Source: Piezodorus guildinii
Taxonomy: Eukaryota > Arthropoda > Insecta > Hemiptera > Pentatomidae
Length of the DNA stretch: 64,000 bases
Assembly (NCBI GenBank): GCA_023052935.1
Contig: CM041292.1
Span: 141,883,143-141,947,142 of the forward strand
Direction: 5' to 3'
Position numbers and translations under genes: made by a program. The notes beneath the pieces are model-generated. The model saw nothing but the letters and a program-made list of their open reading frames with translations. It made no database searches and had not been told where the DNA came from. Shown in pieces: positions 1 through 12,100 of this stretch (position 1 is its first letter; every line of letters starts with the position of its first letter).

Positions 1-50
1 CACACCTGCTTCGCCAGATGCGGAAAGTGAAACTACTCCTGTTCATCATG
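1..50 (+). CDS. E1, class I micro-exon (5' cut by window edge)
   Basis: Aligns with E2 from its fifth base onward, so about 4 nt lie outside the window. Encodes TPASPDAESETTPVHH and ends CATG before GTAAGG, phase 1. Same intronic sequence downstream as E2 and E3. Confidence 0.75.
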
Positions 51-3000
51 GTAAGGATTAATATCATGTTTAATGTAGCTCTCATTACGTATGTAAAAAA
101 ATTTAGGGAATTATTTTTCAAATTATTTTCTTTGACCCTTTGACAAGAATACTTGTTATTTAATAAGTTACTTGCTATAACCCTGCGGCTTTGCTCGTGC
201 ATAATGTAGGATTTTTTTTCTAGCTTAATTACAAAATATTTTTCATTCACTAAAAGTTATTGAAAAATGACCAAAACAGTTGCAAGTGTCTACATGTAAT
301 AAGTTCATAGATCTTGGGTCTATGATATAATATCTATGATTAATCCTAACAATTCTTTTCAATTGTGGTCATTATATTGTCATTTCATTATTTCAATTAT
401 GAAAGTTTAGTCGAATACGTCTGAAAATTAAAATTATATATATTTTTTTGTTTATATTATGTAAGGAGATGTTTCATTTGTGAAATTAATAAGAATTAAA
501 TAAAATATGAACTTACAATTAGGAAATAACTTTAATTTGTAAACACATTTTGTGAATTCATTAGAGATCGGACTAGGGGTTTTGATGATATTTAGTCTAC
601 TATATAAATTTTTTTTTAATTTAAGGGGTCCTTACCATTTTACTGTTTAGATGAAGGGGTCCACGAATTTTTTTTTGGGTAACCATCATAGTCCTTCCAC
701 TTGCAATCCAAAATTATTTGAAAAATACTGAATGCCCTATACTTTGTCACCAATAAAACCATAAAAAAAAAAAAAAAAACTAAATATCCCATTGGTTGCA
801 AATTTACTTCAAAATAGATATACCTCCTTTATAACAAACTACCAGCCTAGTCAAAACCACATTTCAACCTCTTGTCTACATCTATTCCTGATAAGCATTA
901 GAGACCATTGGAAGACAATGGTTTTGAGACCTGCTAGTAAAATAAATATTGAATTGCTATCTCAGGATAGTTTCTTCTTAAGACTTTATAAGTCCATAAT
1001 GATAATTTACCACATTTACTTGTAGTATTAATGATGTGTACAGTTGTCAATATCAATAAAAAAACAAAAAAACACTTGTCTATTAGCAGTTTTTATTATT
1101 GAACCCATGCAAGATCAATGCTAATTCAATCCTAATGATGGGCAAGACTTTGTAAAGTTTTAACAATGAAATAAAGAAAATATTTAAAATAAACCCTTAT
1201 GAGTTCTACTTGACTAATATTCTTGTAATTCTTGGAAATTGTTACAGCTCCTACACCTGCTTCTCCACATGAGGAAAGTGAAACTACTCCTGTTCATCAT
1301 GGTAAGGATAAATATTATGTTTAATATTGCTATCATTACTTATGTAAAAAATGTAGGGAAGTATTTTTTTAATTATTTTCTTAGACCCTTTGACTAGAAT
1401 ACTTGTGATTTTATAAGTTACTAGCTATTACCCAGCGGCTTTGCTTGCGCATAATGTAGGTTGATTTAAATTTAGGTTTAATGTGTGATTTTTGTTAAGC
1501 TTAATTACAAAATCTTTTTCATTCTCTAAAAATCATTGATAAATGGCCATAACAGTCGCACGTGTCTACATGTAATCAGTTCATGGATCTTGGGTCTGTC
1601 ATATAATATTTTTGATTACTTCTAACAGTTCATTTCAATTGTGGTCATTAAATTGTCAGTCCATTATATCAATTAAAAAGTTTATTCAAAAGCACTTGAA
1701 AATTAAAATTATATATATATTTTTTTGTTCATGTTATGTAAGGAGATGTTTTATTGGACCCATACAAGTTCAATTTAATCCTGACGATGGGCAAGACACT
1801 GTAAATTTTTAATAATGAAATAAAATTATTAATATTTAAAATAAACTCTCCTGAATTCAACTTGACTAATATTCTTGTAATTCTTGGAAATTGTTACAGC
1901 TCCCACACCTGTTTCCCTAGATGCGGAAAGTGAAACTACTCCTGTTCATCATAGTAAGGATAAATATTATGTTTAATATTGCTCTAATTAATTATGTAAA
2001 AAAAGTAGGGTAATATTTTTTTAATTATTTCTTAGACCCTTTGACTAGAATACTTGTGATTTTATAAGTTACTAGCTATAACAAATAAAATTAATAAAAT
2101 TACAAAATCTTTTTCATTCACTAAAAATCATTGAAAAATGGTATAACCCTGTGGCTTTGCTCGCTCATAAGTAGGTTGATTTAAATTTAGGTTTAATGTA
2201 TGATTTTTTCTAAAGCTTAATTTAAAAATCTTTTTCATTCACTAAAAATTATTGAAAAATGGCCAAAACAGTTGCAAGTGTCTACTTGTACTCAGTTCAT
2301 AGATCTTGGGTCTATGATATAATATCTTTGATTAATCATAACAATTCATTTCAATTGTGGTCATTAAATCGTCAGTCTATTATTTCAATTATGAAAGTTT
2401 AGTCGAATGCACTTGAAAATTAAAATTATATAAAGATATTTTTTTGTTTATTTTATGTAAGGGGATGTTTTTTTGACCCATGCAAGATCAATGCTAATTT
2501 AATCCTGATGATGGGCAAGACTGTAAAGTTTTTTTTTAATTCATTTATTGAAATTTAAAAATGTATGTTCATACATCAAGTAAATAGGCTACAATGATAA
2601 TACACATGAAAATAACATGAAGAGAAACTGCCCATTGGCAGCACTCTAGTAGTGAATCTACACAAGAAGGTCTCAAGGCCATCTTCATTTCAGACGCCTC
2701 GGCGGATTGTCAGGAATTGAAGTGGAAGCAAGGATTGAAACTAGTGGATTAGAGTGGGAGTGGAGTTTTTCATGGAAGGAGTGATACCTGGTACAGGCCA
2801 AATCAGCAACATATGGAACATTAAGGTCTTTGTGGATGATTTTGTTGGTGACCAAGTAAGGAGCATTAAGTATTTTGCGAAGGATTTTGGATTGTAAGGA
2901 TTGGATACGGGAAGAGTTTGATGGTTTAGTAGAGCCCCAAAGCTCAACTCCGTAAGTCCAGATAGGCCTTATGATTGTCATGTAAATTAGTCTTTTGTAG

Positions 3001-6000
3001 TAAAGAGAAAGGTTAGAGCTTCTGTCAAGTAAATGTTGAAGTAACCAAAATCGGCGAGCAGTCTCTTGTCTTTTCAGTCTTGTATGCGGATTCCATGTAA
3101 GACGTTTGTCAAGCAGGAGGCCTAAATAATGGATCTGTTCAACAGGGACAAGCGGAATATCATTAAAGGACACTGTAGGGCAGGATGTCATAGGTTTACG
3201 ACGAAGGGTAAAGGTAATCTGGTGGGATTTATTGGAGTTGATTTTAATTCTCCAATTCTGACACCATACCTCAAGGTCTCTGATGTGGGATTGGAAGTTT
3301 TGAGAGGCAATACTAGGATCGTTATTAACTGATAGCACGCAAGTGTCATCGGCATAGGTAGAAAGGAATGTGTTAGGATGGGTTGGGATATCAGCTGTAT
3401 AGACTGTGTAGAGAATGGGTCCTAGGATACTGCCTTGAGGAACACCAGCAGACTGAGTAAAAGTGGATGAATAGGAACTATTGTGGTTGATTTTAAAGGT
3501 TCTATCAGAGAGGTAGGACTGGAGGATGAGGAAGTATGTTGGATGGAGGAATTTACGGAGTTTGTACAGCAGTCCCGGGTGCCAGCCTCTGTCAAAGGCC
3601 TGTTCCACATCGAGAAAGACTCCCGTGCAGTACAATCCGCGCTCCAATGCAGAAGAGACTACATCCACCACGCGATGGCACTGCTGGATGGTGGAGTAGG
3701 ATGCTCGGAACCCAAACTGGTGGTCTGGGATTATGTGATTAAGTTCCAGGATTGGATAAAGACGTTTAAGGATGAATCTTTCCAGGATTTTACCCATAAT
3801 AGGTAAAAGAGAGATAGGACGGTAGGAAGAAGGAAGTTCTAGCGGTTTTTTGGGTTTAGGAATCATTTTAACGATAGATAATTTCCAGGAATCAGGAAAA
3901 TAGGTAGTACGGAGTGTGGTATTATAAATATATGTGAGGAACAGGATGGCTTTTCTAGGAAGTTGTTTTAAGATATGGGCAGTGATTAGATCGTTTCCAG
4001 GAGCTTTTCGTTTATCTACGGCACTGTCAACGTCTGTTTTAGTTTTTAATGGAATAGTTAAGTCCAATCTGGTTTCCAAGTCTGTTCGAAATCCGTCCCA
4101 GTTCACTCGTCCAATGATCAGTTTAGGAGGGCTTGGGATAGGAATAAAGTTCGAATGCAAGGAAAGCAAAACTGGACTGTGGTCTGATGAGAGGTCGTTC
4201 AAGGATTTAACTATTGTTTGCGAGGAGGAAAGCTGTGAGGTGACAAATATATCAAGGATATCCGGACGTTTTTTGAGAGATGTAGGCCAGTAAGTAGGGT
4301 TCATGGGCGAGAGGATAGAATAACTATTGGAGTTTGAGACAACAGAAAGGATATTACCACGGGTGTTGGACGTTCGACAACCCCACCGTTGGTGTTTAGC
4401 GTTGTAGTCTCCTCCGGCAATAAAGCGCGGACCAAGGGATAGAATAAAGAAATTAAGAAGGGTGTGGGAAATGGAATTTCCAGGAGGATAGTATACAGCT
4501 GCGAGAGTTACATGGAAAGGACGAGCTGAAATGATTAGAGAGGTTGATTGTATAGCGTCAGTTGGAGTAGACGGAACAAGGGAATGGGGTATGGATTTAT
4601 GAATAAGGATGCCAGAACCAGCATGGGCAGTGTTGTCAGGATGGTCTGTTCTGTAAATAATGTAGTCTCGTATGTAAAAACGTGATCGTTGAGTGAAGTG
4701 AGTTTCAGTCAGTAGTGCTATGTCTATGTGATTGTCATGGAGGAATATGTCCAGTTCGTCACGGTGGTTATGCAGGCCGTTAGCGTTCCACAAGAGGATA
4801 GCTAGGGGCTTTACACTCATCGTGAGACATTGAACGGGATTTCAGAAAGGATTCCAGTTAGAAGGGTGATAAGAGGTCTTATGGTTTCTTGAAGGTCTGA
4901 AAGGAAGGAATTCAGGATGGAGTATATGTCAGGTGAATTTGGATTAGTAAAGGGATTTGTATCAGCGGCATTAGGATTATGATTCGTTTGGGCATGAGGA
5001 ATGTTTGTAGGCTGGGATCGTCGTGGGGTACGAGGAAGTACATTGGTTGATGATAGGGGAGGGGGATTTGGTTTTTGCTGGACATTAGGACGGGTAAGGA
5101 CTTGATGAGGTTGCTCCGGTGGTAACTTGACCTGCAATGGTAGATGATTGGAGGGAGATGGTTGAAGTGGAACTTTAGGTTGCGGTTTGGAGTTCTGGGG
5201 TTTGGATTGAGAGGCCGGAGGCGCCTGACGACGAATTTGTTGATTCTTTGGGATGAACGGTGTCTTCGAGGGTTGAGGGGTTATAATCTTGTCTGCTGAG
5301 GTAGAAGGCTGGTGAGCGTTGTCTGCTTGACGTTGCTGAAGCTCAGGAAAATTCCTCGAATCATTCGAAAGAATTTGCGTGATAATTGTCTGCTCTACGC
5401 TTCTTTGTTGCAAGTTATGAGTTCTCTGCTTAAGAAGGTTTTTGTAAATCACACAACCTTTATAGCTTGCAGGGTGTGCCTCACCGCAAAGATCACATTC
5501 AGCTGGCTCATTAGGCGATCTTGGGCAGGTGTCAGATGAGTGAGGACCGGCGCATTTGACGCACCTGGCCTGATGAAAACAGTAGGACTTGGTGTGGCCT
5601 AAGTTTTGACATTTCGTGCACTGTACTATAGTTGGTCTTTGTCTTGGTTGTTCAAATCGAATAACTGAATATAAAAGTCTTGTAACCTGAAATATGTCGG
5701 GCTTATTTTGTGCCGGCTCCAAATCAACAAAAAATAATGGTGGAGGGTATTTTTCGGAGGGGTGTAAGATGCATGAAACGTGTCTAACAGAGTGCCCTAT
5801 CTCTTCTAGTCCTCGTTTAATTGCTTCAGTGGGGGTCGTTGAGTGGAGTCCTCTTAAGACCACCCTGTATGCTTTTTCCTGCCTCAACTGGTAACAGTGA
5901 AAGTCATAATTTTTGAAATTTAAATATTGTATAAGTTTTTTATAACTCTCTTTAGAGTTAGTGTTAATTTTGATATCGCTGAGCCTTGAGAAACATCTGA

Positions 6001-9000
6001 AGTTAGTATGACCGACCAAGTCGGCGATTTCTTGACCGAAAGTCATGAAGTTGTTGATGTTACTAACAAATATAGGGGGTGGCTCTGGGTCAGTAAACCC
6101 TTGTGGCTCCGGGATCGCTTTAGAAATATTCGCTGCAACTGGAACGTTACTGGCTGATGTAGAAGGCGGTGTCTTAGAGGAGGATGGGGTGGCTGAGATA
6201 GCCGGACCCGTGAGTTCATTTTTGCTGGCTGCAGTGGTACTGCGAGTTTTAGGAGGTGAATTGTTTTGATTAATTGCCTGTTTAGTTTTGGCCGATTTGT
6301 TTTTTTTTTTTTGTTAGGTGAATCCCCAAGCCCGGGATTTGAGTTTCGTTGCCTTTTGTGTCGTGTCCGCTGTAGGTATTGCAAATCAGACTCGCTTATC
6401 TCAGAGAAGGGTGTTTCTTCAGCCGAGTCGTCACAAGATGTATTCATGTCAGGATCCATGAATAAAACATACGCCGTATAGAGAGAAAAATAATTTTAAA
6501 AAATAAATTGAAAGAAAAAAAAAAAGTGTATATACTTTTACAAATTAATAAAATTTACTACTTAAATTAAAAAGTACCTAAAAAACAAAAAAAAAAAAAA
6601 GTATCTATACTAATAAAACTATTTACAATATATTTTTTTTTTTTTAAATTCATTTATTGAAATTTACAACTGTATGTTCATACATCAAGTAAATAGGCTA
6701 CAATAATAATACACATGAAAAAAAAAAACATGAAGAGAAACTGCCCATTAGCAGCACTCTAGTAGTGAATCTACACAAGAAGGTCTCAAGGCCATCTTCT
6801 TTTCAGACGCCTCGGCGGATTGTCAGGAATTGAAGTGGAAGCAAGGATTGAAACTAGTGGATTAGAGTGGGAGTGGAGTTTTTCATGGAAGGAGTGATAC
6901 CTGGTACAGGCCAAATCAGCAACATATGGAACATTAAGGTCTTTGTGGATGATTTTGTTGGTGACAAAGTAAGGAGCGTTAAGTATTTTGCGAAGGATTT
7001 TGGATTGTAAAGATTGGATACGGGAAGAGTTTGATGGTTTAGTAGAGCCCCAAAGCTCAACTCCGTAAGTCCAGATAGGCCTTATGATTGTCATGTAAAT
7101 TAGTCTTTTGTAGTAAAGAGAAAGGTTAGAGCTTCTGTCAAGTAAATGTTGAAGTAACCAAAATCGGCGAGCAGTCTCTTGTCTTTTCAGTCTTGTATGC
7201 AGATTCCATGTAAGACGTTTGTCAAGCAGGAGGCCTAAATAACGGATCTAAAATAGGCTACAATGATAATACACATGAAAAAAAAAACATGAAGAGAAAC
7301 TGCCCATTAGCAGCACTCTAGTAGTGAATCTACACAAGAAGGTCTCGAGGCTATCTTCTTTTTTACAATATTATATACAAATAACATAAAAATTAAAAAA
7401 CACATAATTAATTAATAACAACTAAGTAATAAAAAAAAAGTAAAGTTTTAATAATGAAATAAAGAAAATATTTAAAATTAACTCTCCTGAGTTATATTTG
7501 ACTAATATTCTTGGAAATTGTTACAGCTCCGACACCTGCTTCCCCACATGAAGAAAGTGAAACTACTTCTGTTCATCGTGGTAAGGATTAATATCATGTT
7601 TAACATAGCTCTCATTACGTATGTAAAAAAATGTAGGGCTTATTTTTCAAATTATTTTCTTTGACCCTTTGACAAGAATACTTGTTATTTTATAAGTTAC
7701 TAGCTATAACCCTAGATGATTTAAATTGACGATAGAGAAAAGTATGTATAGAGTTTTAGAATCAATAAAGCGCAATAAACCAAAACAAAAAAAAAATTGA
7801 AATCTCGATAATATAAGTAACTACGTTACATCTACGCTTGTAACTACGTTATTTTCAAAGATATAGAAAAACTTCATTATTGTTTTTTAACTAAAAAACT
7901 GAATAATTATAAAAAAAGAAGAAAAAATTTGAAATTTCATCCATAAATATGCCCATCCGATTGATCACTTGATGACACTACATCCTATCGCCCAATCTGT
8001 CTTCTGAACTCTGCGGGTAAAATTATGGAGAAGATTGTGTGCAATAGAAGTACAAAACATACTGAGGAAAGTCGAAGATTGTCTGAAAATCAATATGGTT
8101 TTCAGAAAGGTAGGTCAACAGTCGATGCAAAATACTTCGTGATAAAGTCAGCTAGAGAAGCCACTGCAGGAAAAAGATGGAGAAGGGATAGAAAAAGGTA
8201 TAATGTCAAGAATGCGTTTAACTCACTAAGATATGCATCACGGAAGAGTTTTGTAAGAAAAAACAACACAATATTTAAAATTTGCTTGTGGCTTTCATCC
8301 ATTGGGCCTACAACTGGCTGACCACAAGACTGATGCTGTACTTATTGCCAGCAGGAAAGTGAGGGAAAGAATCAATTTGACCGTTGGAGAGATAAGCATC
8401 CCCTCAAAGTCCTCAATTAAATATCCAAGTGTGCAGATTGATGCCAGTCTGCGGTTTAATAAACACCTGCAGGTAGTCAGCATGAAAGCAGAGAAAGTAA
8501 CAATTGCACTGGCTAGAATCATGCCAAATATCGGTGGCCCTGCACATATTCGGAGGAGGCTCCTTGCTAACTTAACCAACGCAGTGCTTCTGTATGCTGT
8601 ACCAATCTGGTCGCATACCTTCAAAGTGAGATCATATTATTGTAAGGCAATTAGCATCCATCGAAGAAATATCAGGGTATATCTCTGCAGGTTCAAACTG
8701 GAAGAAGAATCATCATCTGTTCATCATCACTTGTGCCCCTTTAGATGAAACAGTTAAACATGCTTTCTTCGCATTCAAGAAATTTAATGTGGAGAAGGAT
8801 CAGCTAGATATGGTGCTGGGTAAAAGATCCACATCGGAAAATCTAGTACAGCTCATGTTAATCTGTCTAGAAAACTGGGATGCAGTTTCAGATTATGCCG
8901 CAAGAGTCGGAAGAAAACTGAGAACCCAGGAGCGAGCGAGAAGAGGTCAAATACTGTGAAGTATGCAGTAGAGAAGTAGGCATTTAGGTGGCATCGCAGA

Positions 9001-9126
9001 GAATGTAGGAGGTTTTTAGTGAGTAAGAATCTCACACTGTTGTGGATTCAAGAGCCCATTTCGTCTTATGAAAGATTTTCCCCTACAATAAAAAAAAACA
9101 ACACAAACACATTATGATTTTATATG

Positions 9127-9183
<57 letters not shown>

Positions 9184-12100
9184 TATATACATATATATAA
9201 TTTTATTTTTTTTTAATTTTCAACTTATTAAATAAATATGACAAAACAAAAAAATTATTTCTCTTAATTAATAATTATTAGTTACAGCTCCCAAGCTTAC
9301 TGTCCAACAGGAAGAAAGTCAAACTGCTGATTATGGTAAAGATAAATGTCAAGTTTAATATTATTATTATTAATTATATATACGTACATATACATAATAA
9401 AATGTTATTTTTTCAGATTAATGACTAAATAAATAAATACAACTCAGAAAGAAAAAATTTAGTTTTTAAAATTGATAATTTTGATAAATTTTAGTTTTTT
9501 AAAATTTATAATGTCAATTTGAAGTTTTTAATCTTGAAGTTATGCATATGGAACTGTAGTAAAATCTTGACGATAGGACAGAACTCTGAAAAGTTTAAAT
9601 GATGAAATAAATATTTGGCAAAGGAATGATATTATATGTTTGTGTGAATTAATCCCATCAGAATTATTTATAGCTTAAAAGCGATATTTTATGTTAGAGT
9701 CTATGGCTCTCCTGCACTCAAGTGAGCAAACATTCATGTAATTTTGGAAATTGTTACAGCTCCCAGGACTACTCTCCAACAAGGGGAATGTCAAACTGCA
9801 CAAAAGGGTAAAGATAAATGTCAAGTTTAATATTGTTATTATAAATAGTTTTATTTTTTTAATTTTACGACTTATTAAATAAAAGTGACTCAAAGCTAAA
9901 AATGTAGTTGTCTAAATTAATAATTATTTGTTACAAATTAATAATTATTAGTTACAGCTCCCAGGCCTGTTCTTCTACAGAAGGAAAGTCAAACTGCTCA
10001 TCATGGTAAAAATAAATGTCAAGTTTTATAGTTTTATTTATTTGTTTATTTTAGGAATTATTAAATAAATATGACTCAAATATATATTTTAGTTGTCTAA
10101 ATTAATAATTATTAGTTACAGCTCCCAGGCCTGTTCTCCAACCAGGGGAAACTCTAACTACTCATCATGGTAAAGATAAATGTCAAGTCTAATTTTGTTA
10201 TTATTAATTATATATATAGTTTTATTATCTTTTTTTAATTTTAGGACTTTTTAAGTAAATATGAATCAAAAATATATTTTAGTTATCTAAATTCATAATT
10301 ATCAGTTACAGCAGCCAGGCCTGCTCTCGAACAAGGGGAAAATCTAACTGCTCATCATGGTAAAGATTAATATTGTCAATTTTTGTTTAATTGTTTAATA
10401 TTGTAAAGTTTAATAAGTCAAGTTTAATATTGTTATTATAATATATAGTTTTATTTTTTGAATTTTATGATTTATTTCATAAATATGACTCAAAATAAAA
10501 ATTTTAGTTGTCTAAATTCATAATTATTAATTACAGCTCCCAGGCCTGTTCTCCAACAAGGGGAAAATCTAACTGCTCATCATGGTAAAGATAACTGTCA
10601 AGTTTAATATTGTTATTATAATATATAGTTTTATTTTTTGAATTTTATGACTTATTTCATAAATATGACTCAAAATAAAAATTTTAGTTGTCTAAATTCA
10701 TAATTATTAATTACAGCTCCCAGGCCTGTTCTCCAACAAGGGGAAAATCTAACTGCTCATCATGGTAAAGATAACTGTCAAGTTTAATATTGTTATTATA
10801 ATATATAGTTTTATTTTTTGAATTTTATGACTTATTTCATAAATATGACTCAAAATAAAAATTTTAGTTGTCTAAATTCATAATTATTAATTACAGCTCC
10901 CAGGCCTGTTCTCCAACAAGGGGAAAATCTAACTGCTCATCATGGTAAAGATAACTGTCAAGTTTAATATTGTTATTATAATATATTTTTTATTTTTTTT
11001 TTATTTATTATAGAGATATTTACAACTGTATTAACACAAAAAATACAACAAGTAAATGTGACTGTTCACACATGAGATATGGACATGGTAGGCGTGAGAA
11101 GAATCTACCCATTGGTAGCACTTCAAAGGTTTTTCAGACAAGAAGGTCTCGAGGCCATCGTCGTTTCAGCCGCCTCGGAGGATGATCAGGAATAGAAGGA
11201 GATGAGAGATTGCGGACAAGTGGGTTTGGGTGGAGTGGTAATTTGGAGTGAAAGGAAGTATATCTAATTCGGGCTAAGTCTGCAACTAATGGGATATTCA
11301 GGTCTTTGTGGATTATTTTATTGATGACAAAGTAAGGGCATTTAGGATCTTTCGGAGGATTTTGGATTGCAAGGATTGGATGCGAGAGGAATTTGATGGC
11401 TTGGTGGATCCCCATAGTTCAATTCCATATGTCCAAATAGGCCTAAGTATGGTAATATAAATTAGTTTTTTGTAGTAGGTGGGAAGTTTTGAACGTTTGT
11501 CAAGTAAATGTTGTAATAAGCGATATCTGCGAGCTGTTTCTTGTCGTTTCAGTCTAGTGTGAGGATTCCAAGTAAGTCGTCTGTCAAGATGCAGTCCAAG
11601 GTATCGGATCTGTTCAACTGAGGTGAGTGGAATATTGCCAAAGGATATAGTGGGACAGGCAGACATAGGTTTGCGGCGCAGGGTAAAGGTAATTTGGTGG
11701 AATTTAGTAGGATTTATTTTGATCCTCCACTTTTGACACCATTCTTCAATGGAAACAATGTGAGACTGAAGAGTTTGGGAAGCAATAGTTGGTCATTGTT
11801 TACAGATAACACACATGTGTCATCGGCGTATGTAGCGAGGACAGTGCAAGGATGAGTAGGAATATCAGCTGTATATATGGTATAAAGGATTGGACCCAGG
11901 ATGCTACCTTGGGGCACACCTGCGTTCTGAGGAAATATGGCGGAGAAGGAAAGGTTATGGTTTACTTCAAAGATTCTATCTGTGAGGTAGGAACGGATTA
12001 ATAAGAAGTAGGTAGGAGGGAGGAAGTGACGAAGTTTGTAGAGCAGTCCTGGATGCCAAACTCGGTCAAAAGCCTGTTCCACGTCGAGGAAGGCTCCAGT

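Larger units (their letters stand above)
2532..7439 (-). mobile_element. Jockey-clade LINE, copy A (composite insertion)
   Basis: A non-LTR retrotransposon inserted antisense in the intron between E3 and E4. The 9-bp sequence GTAAAGTTT stands on both sides (2523-2531, 7440-7448); without the insert the flanks rebuild the sequence seen upstream of E2. ORF1 (4817-6459) and ORF2 (2685-4820) are present. To the right lie two further 5'-truncated 3' ends of the same family (6633-7246 and 7247-7370) before the shared flank. Nearly intact ORFs suggest a young insertion. Confidence 0.85.
10418..10974 (+). repeat. 180-bp exon+intron tandem repeat, left half
   Basis: E10, E11 and E12 start exactly 180 bp apart (10537, 10717, 10897). 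The 132-nt introns and 48-nt exons between them look identical by eye. The array continues at 14861 after a LINE insertion; removing the insert makes the E12-E13 spacing 180 bp as well. Confidence 0.95.

Noticed and set aside
3129..6481. Several + strand open frames across the Jockey copy
   Set aside because: They are antisense shadows of the minus-strand ORF1 and ORF2, without motifs of their own.
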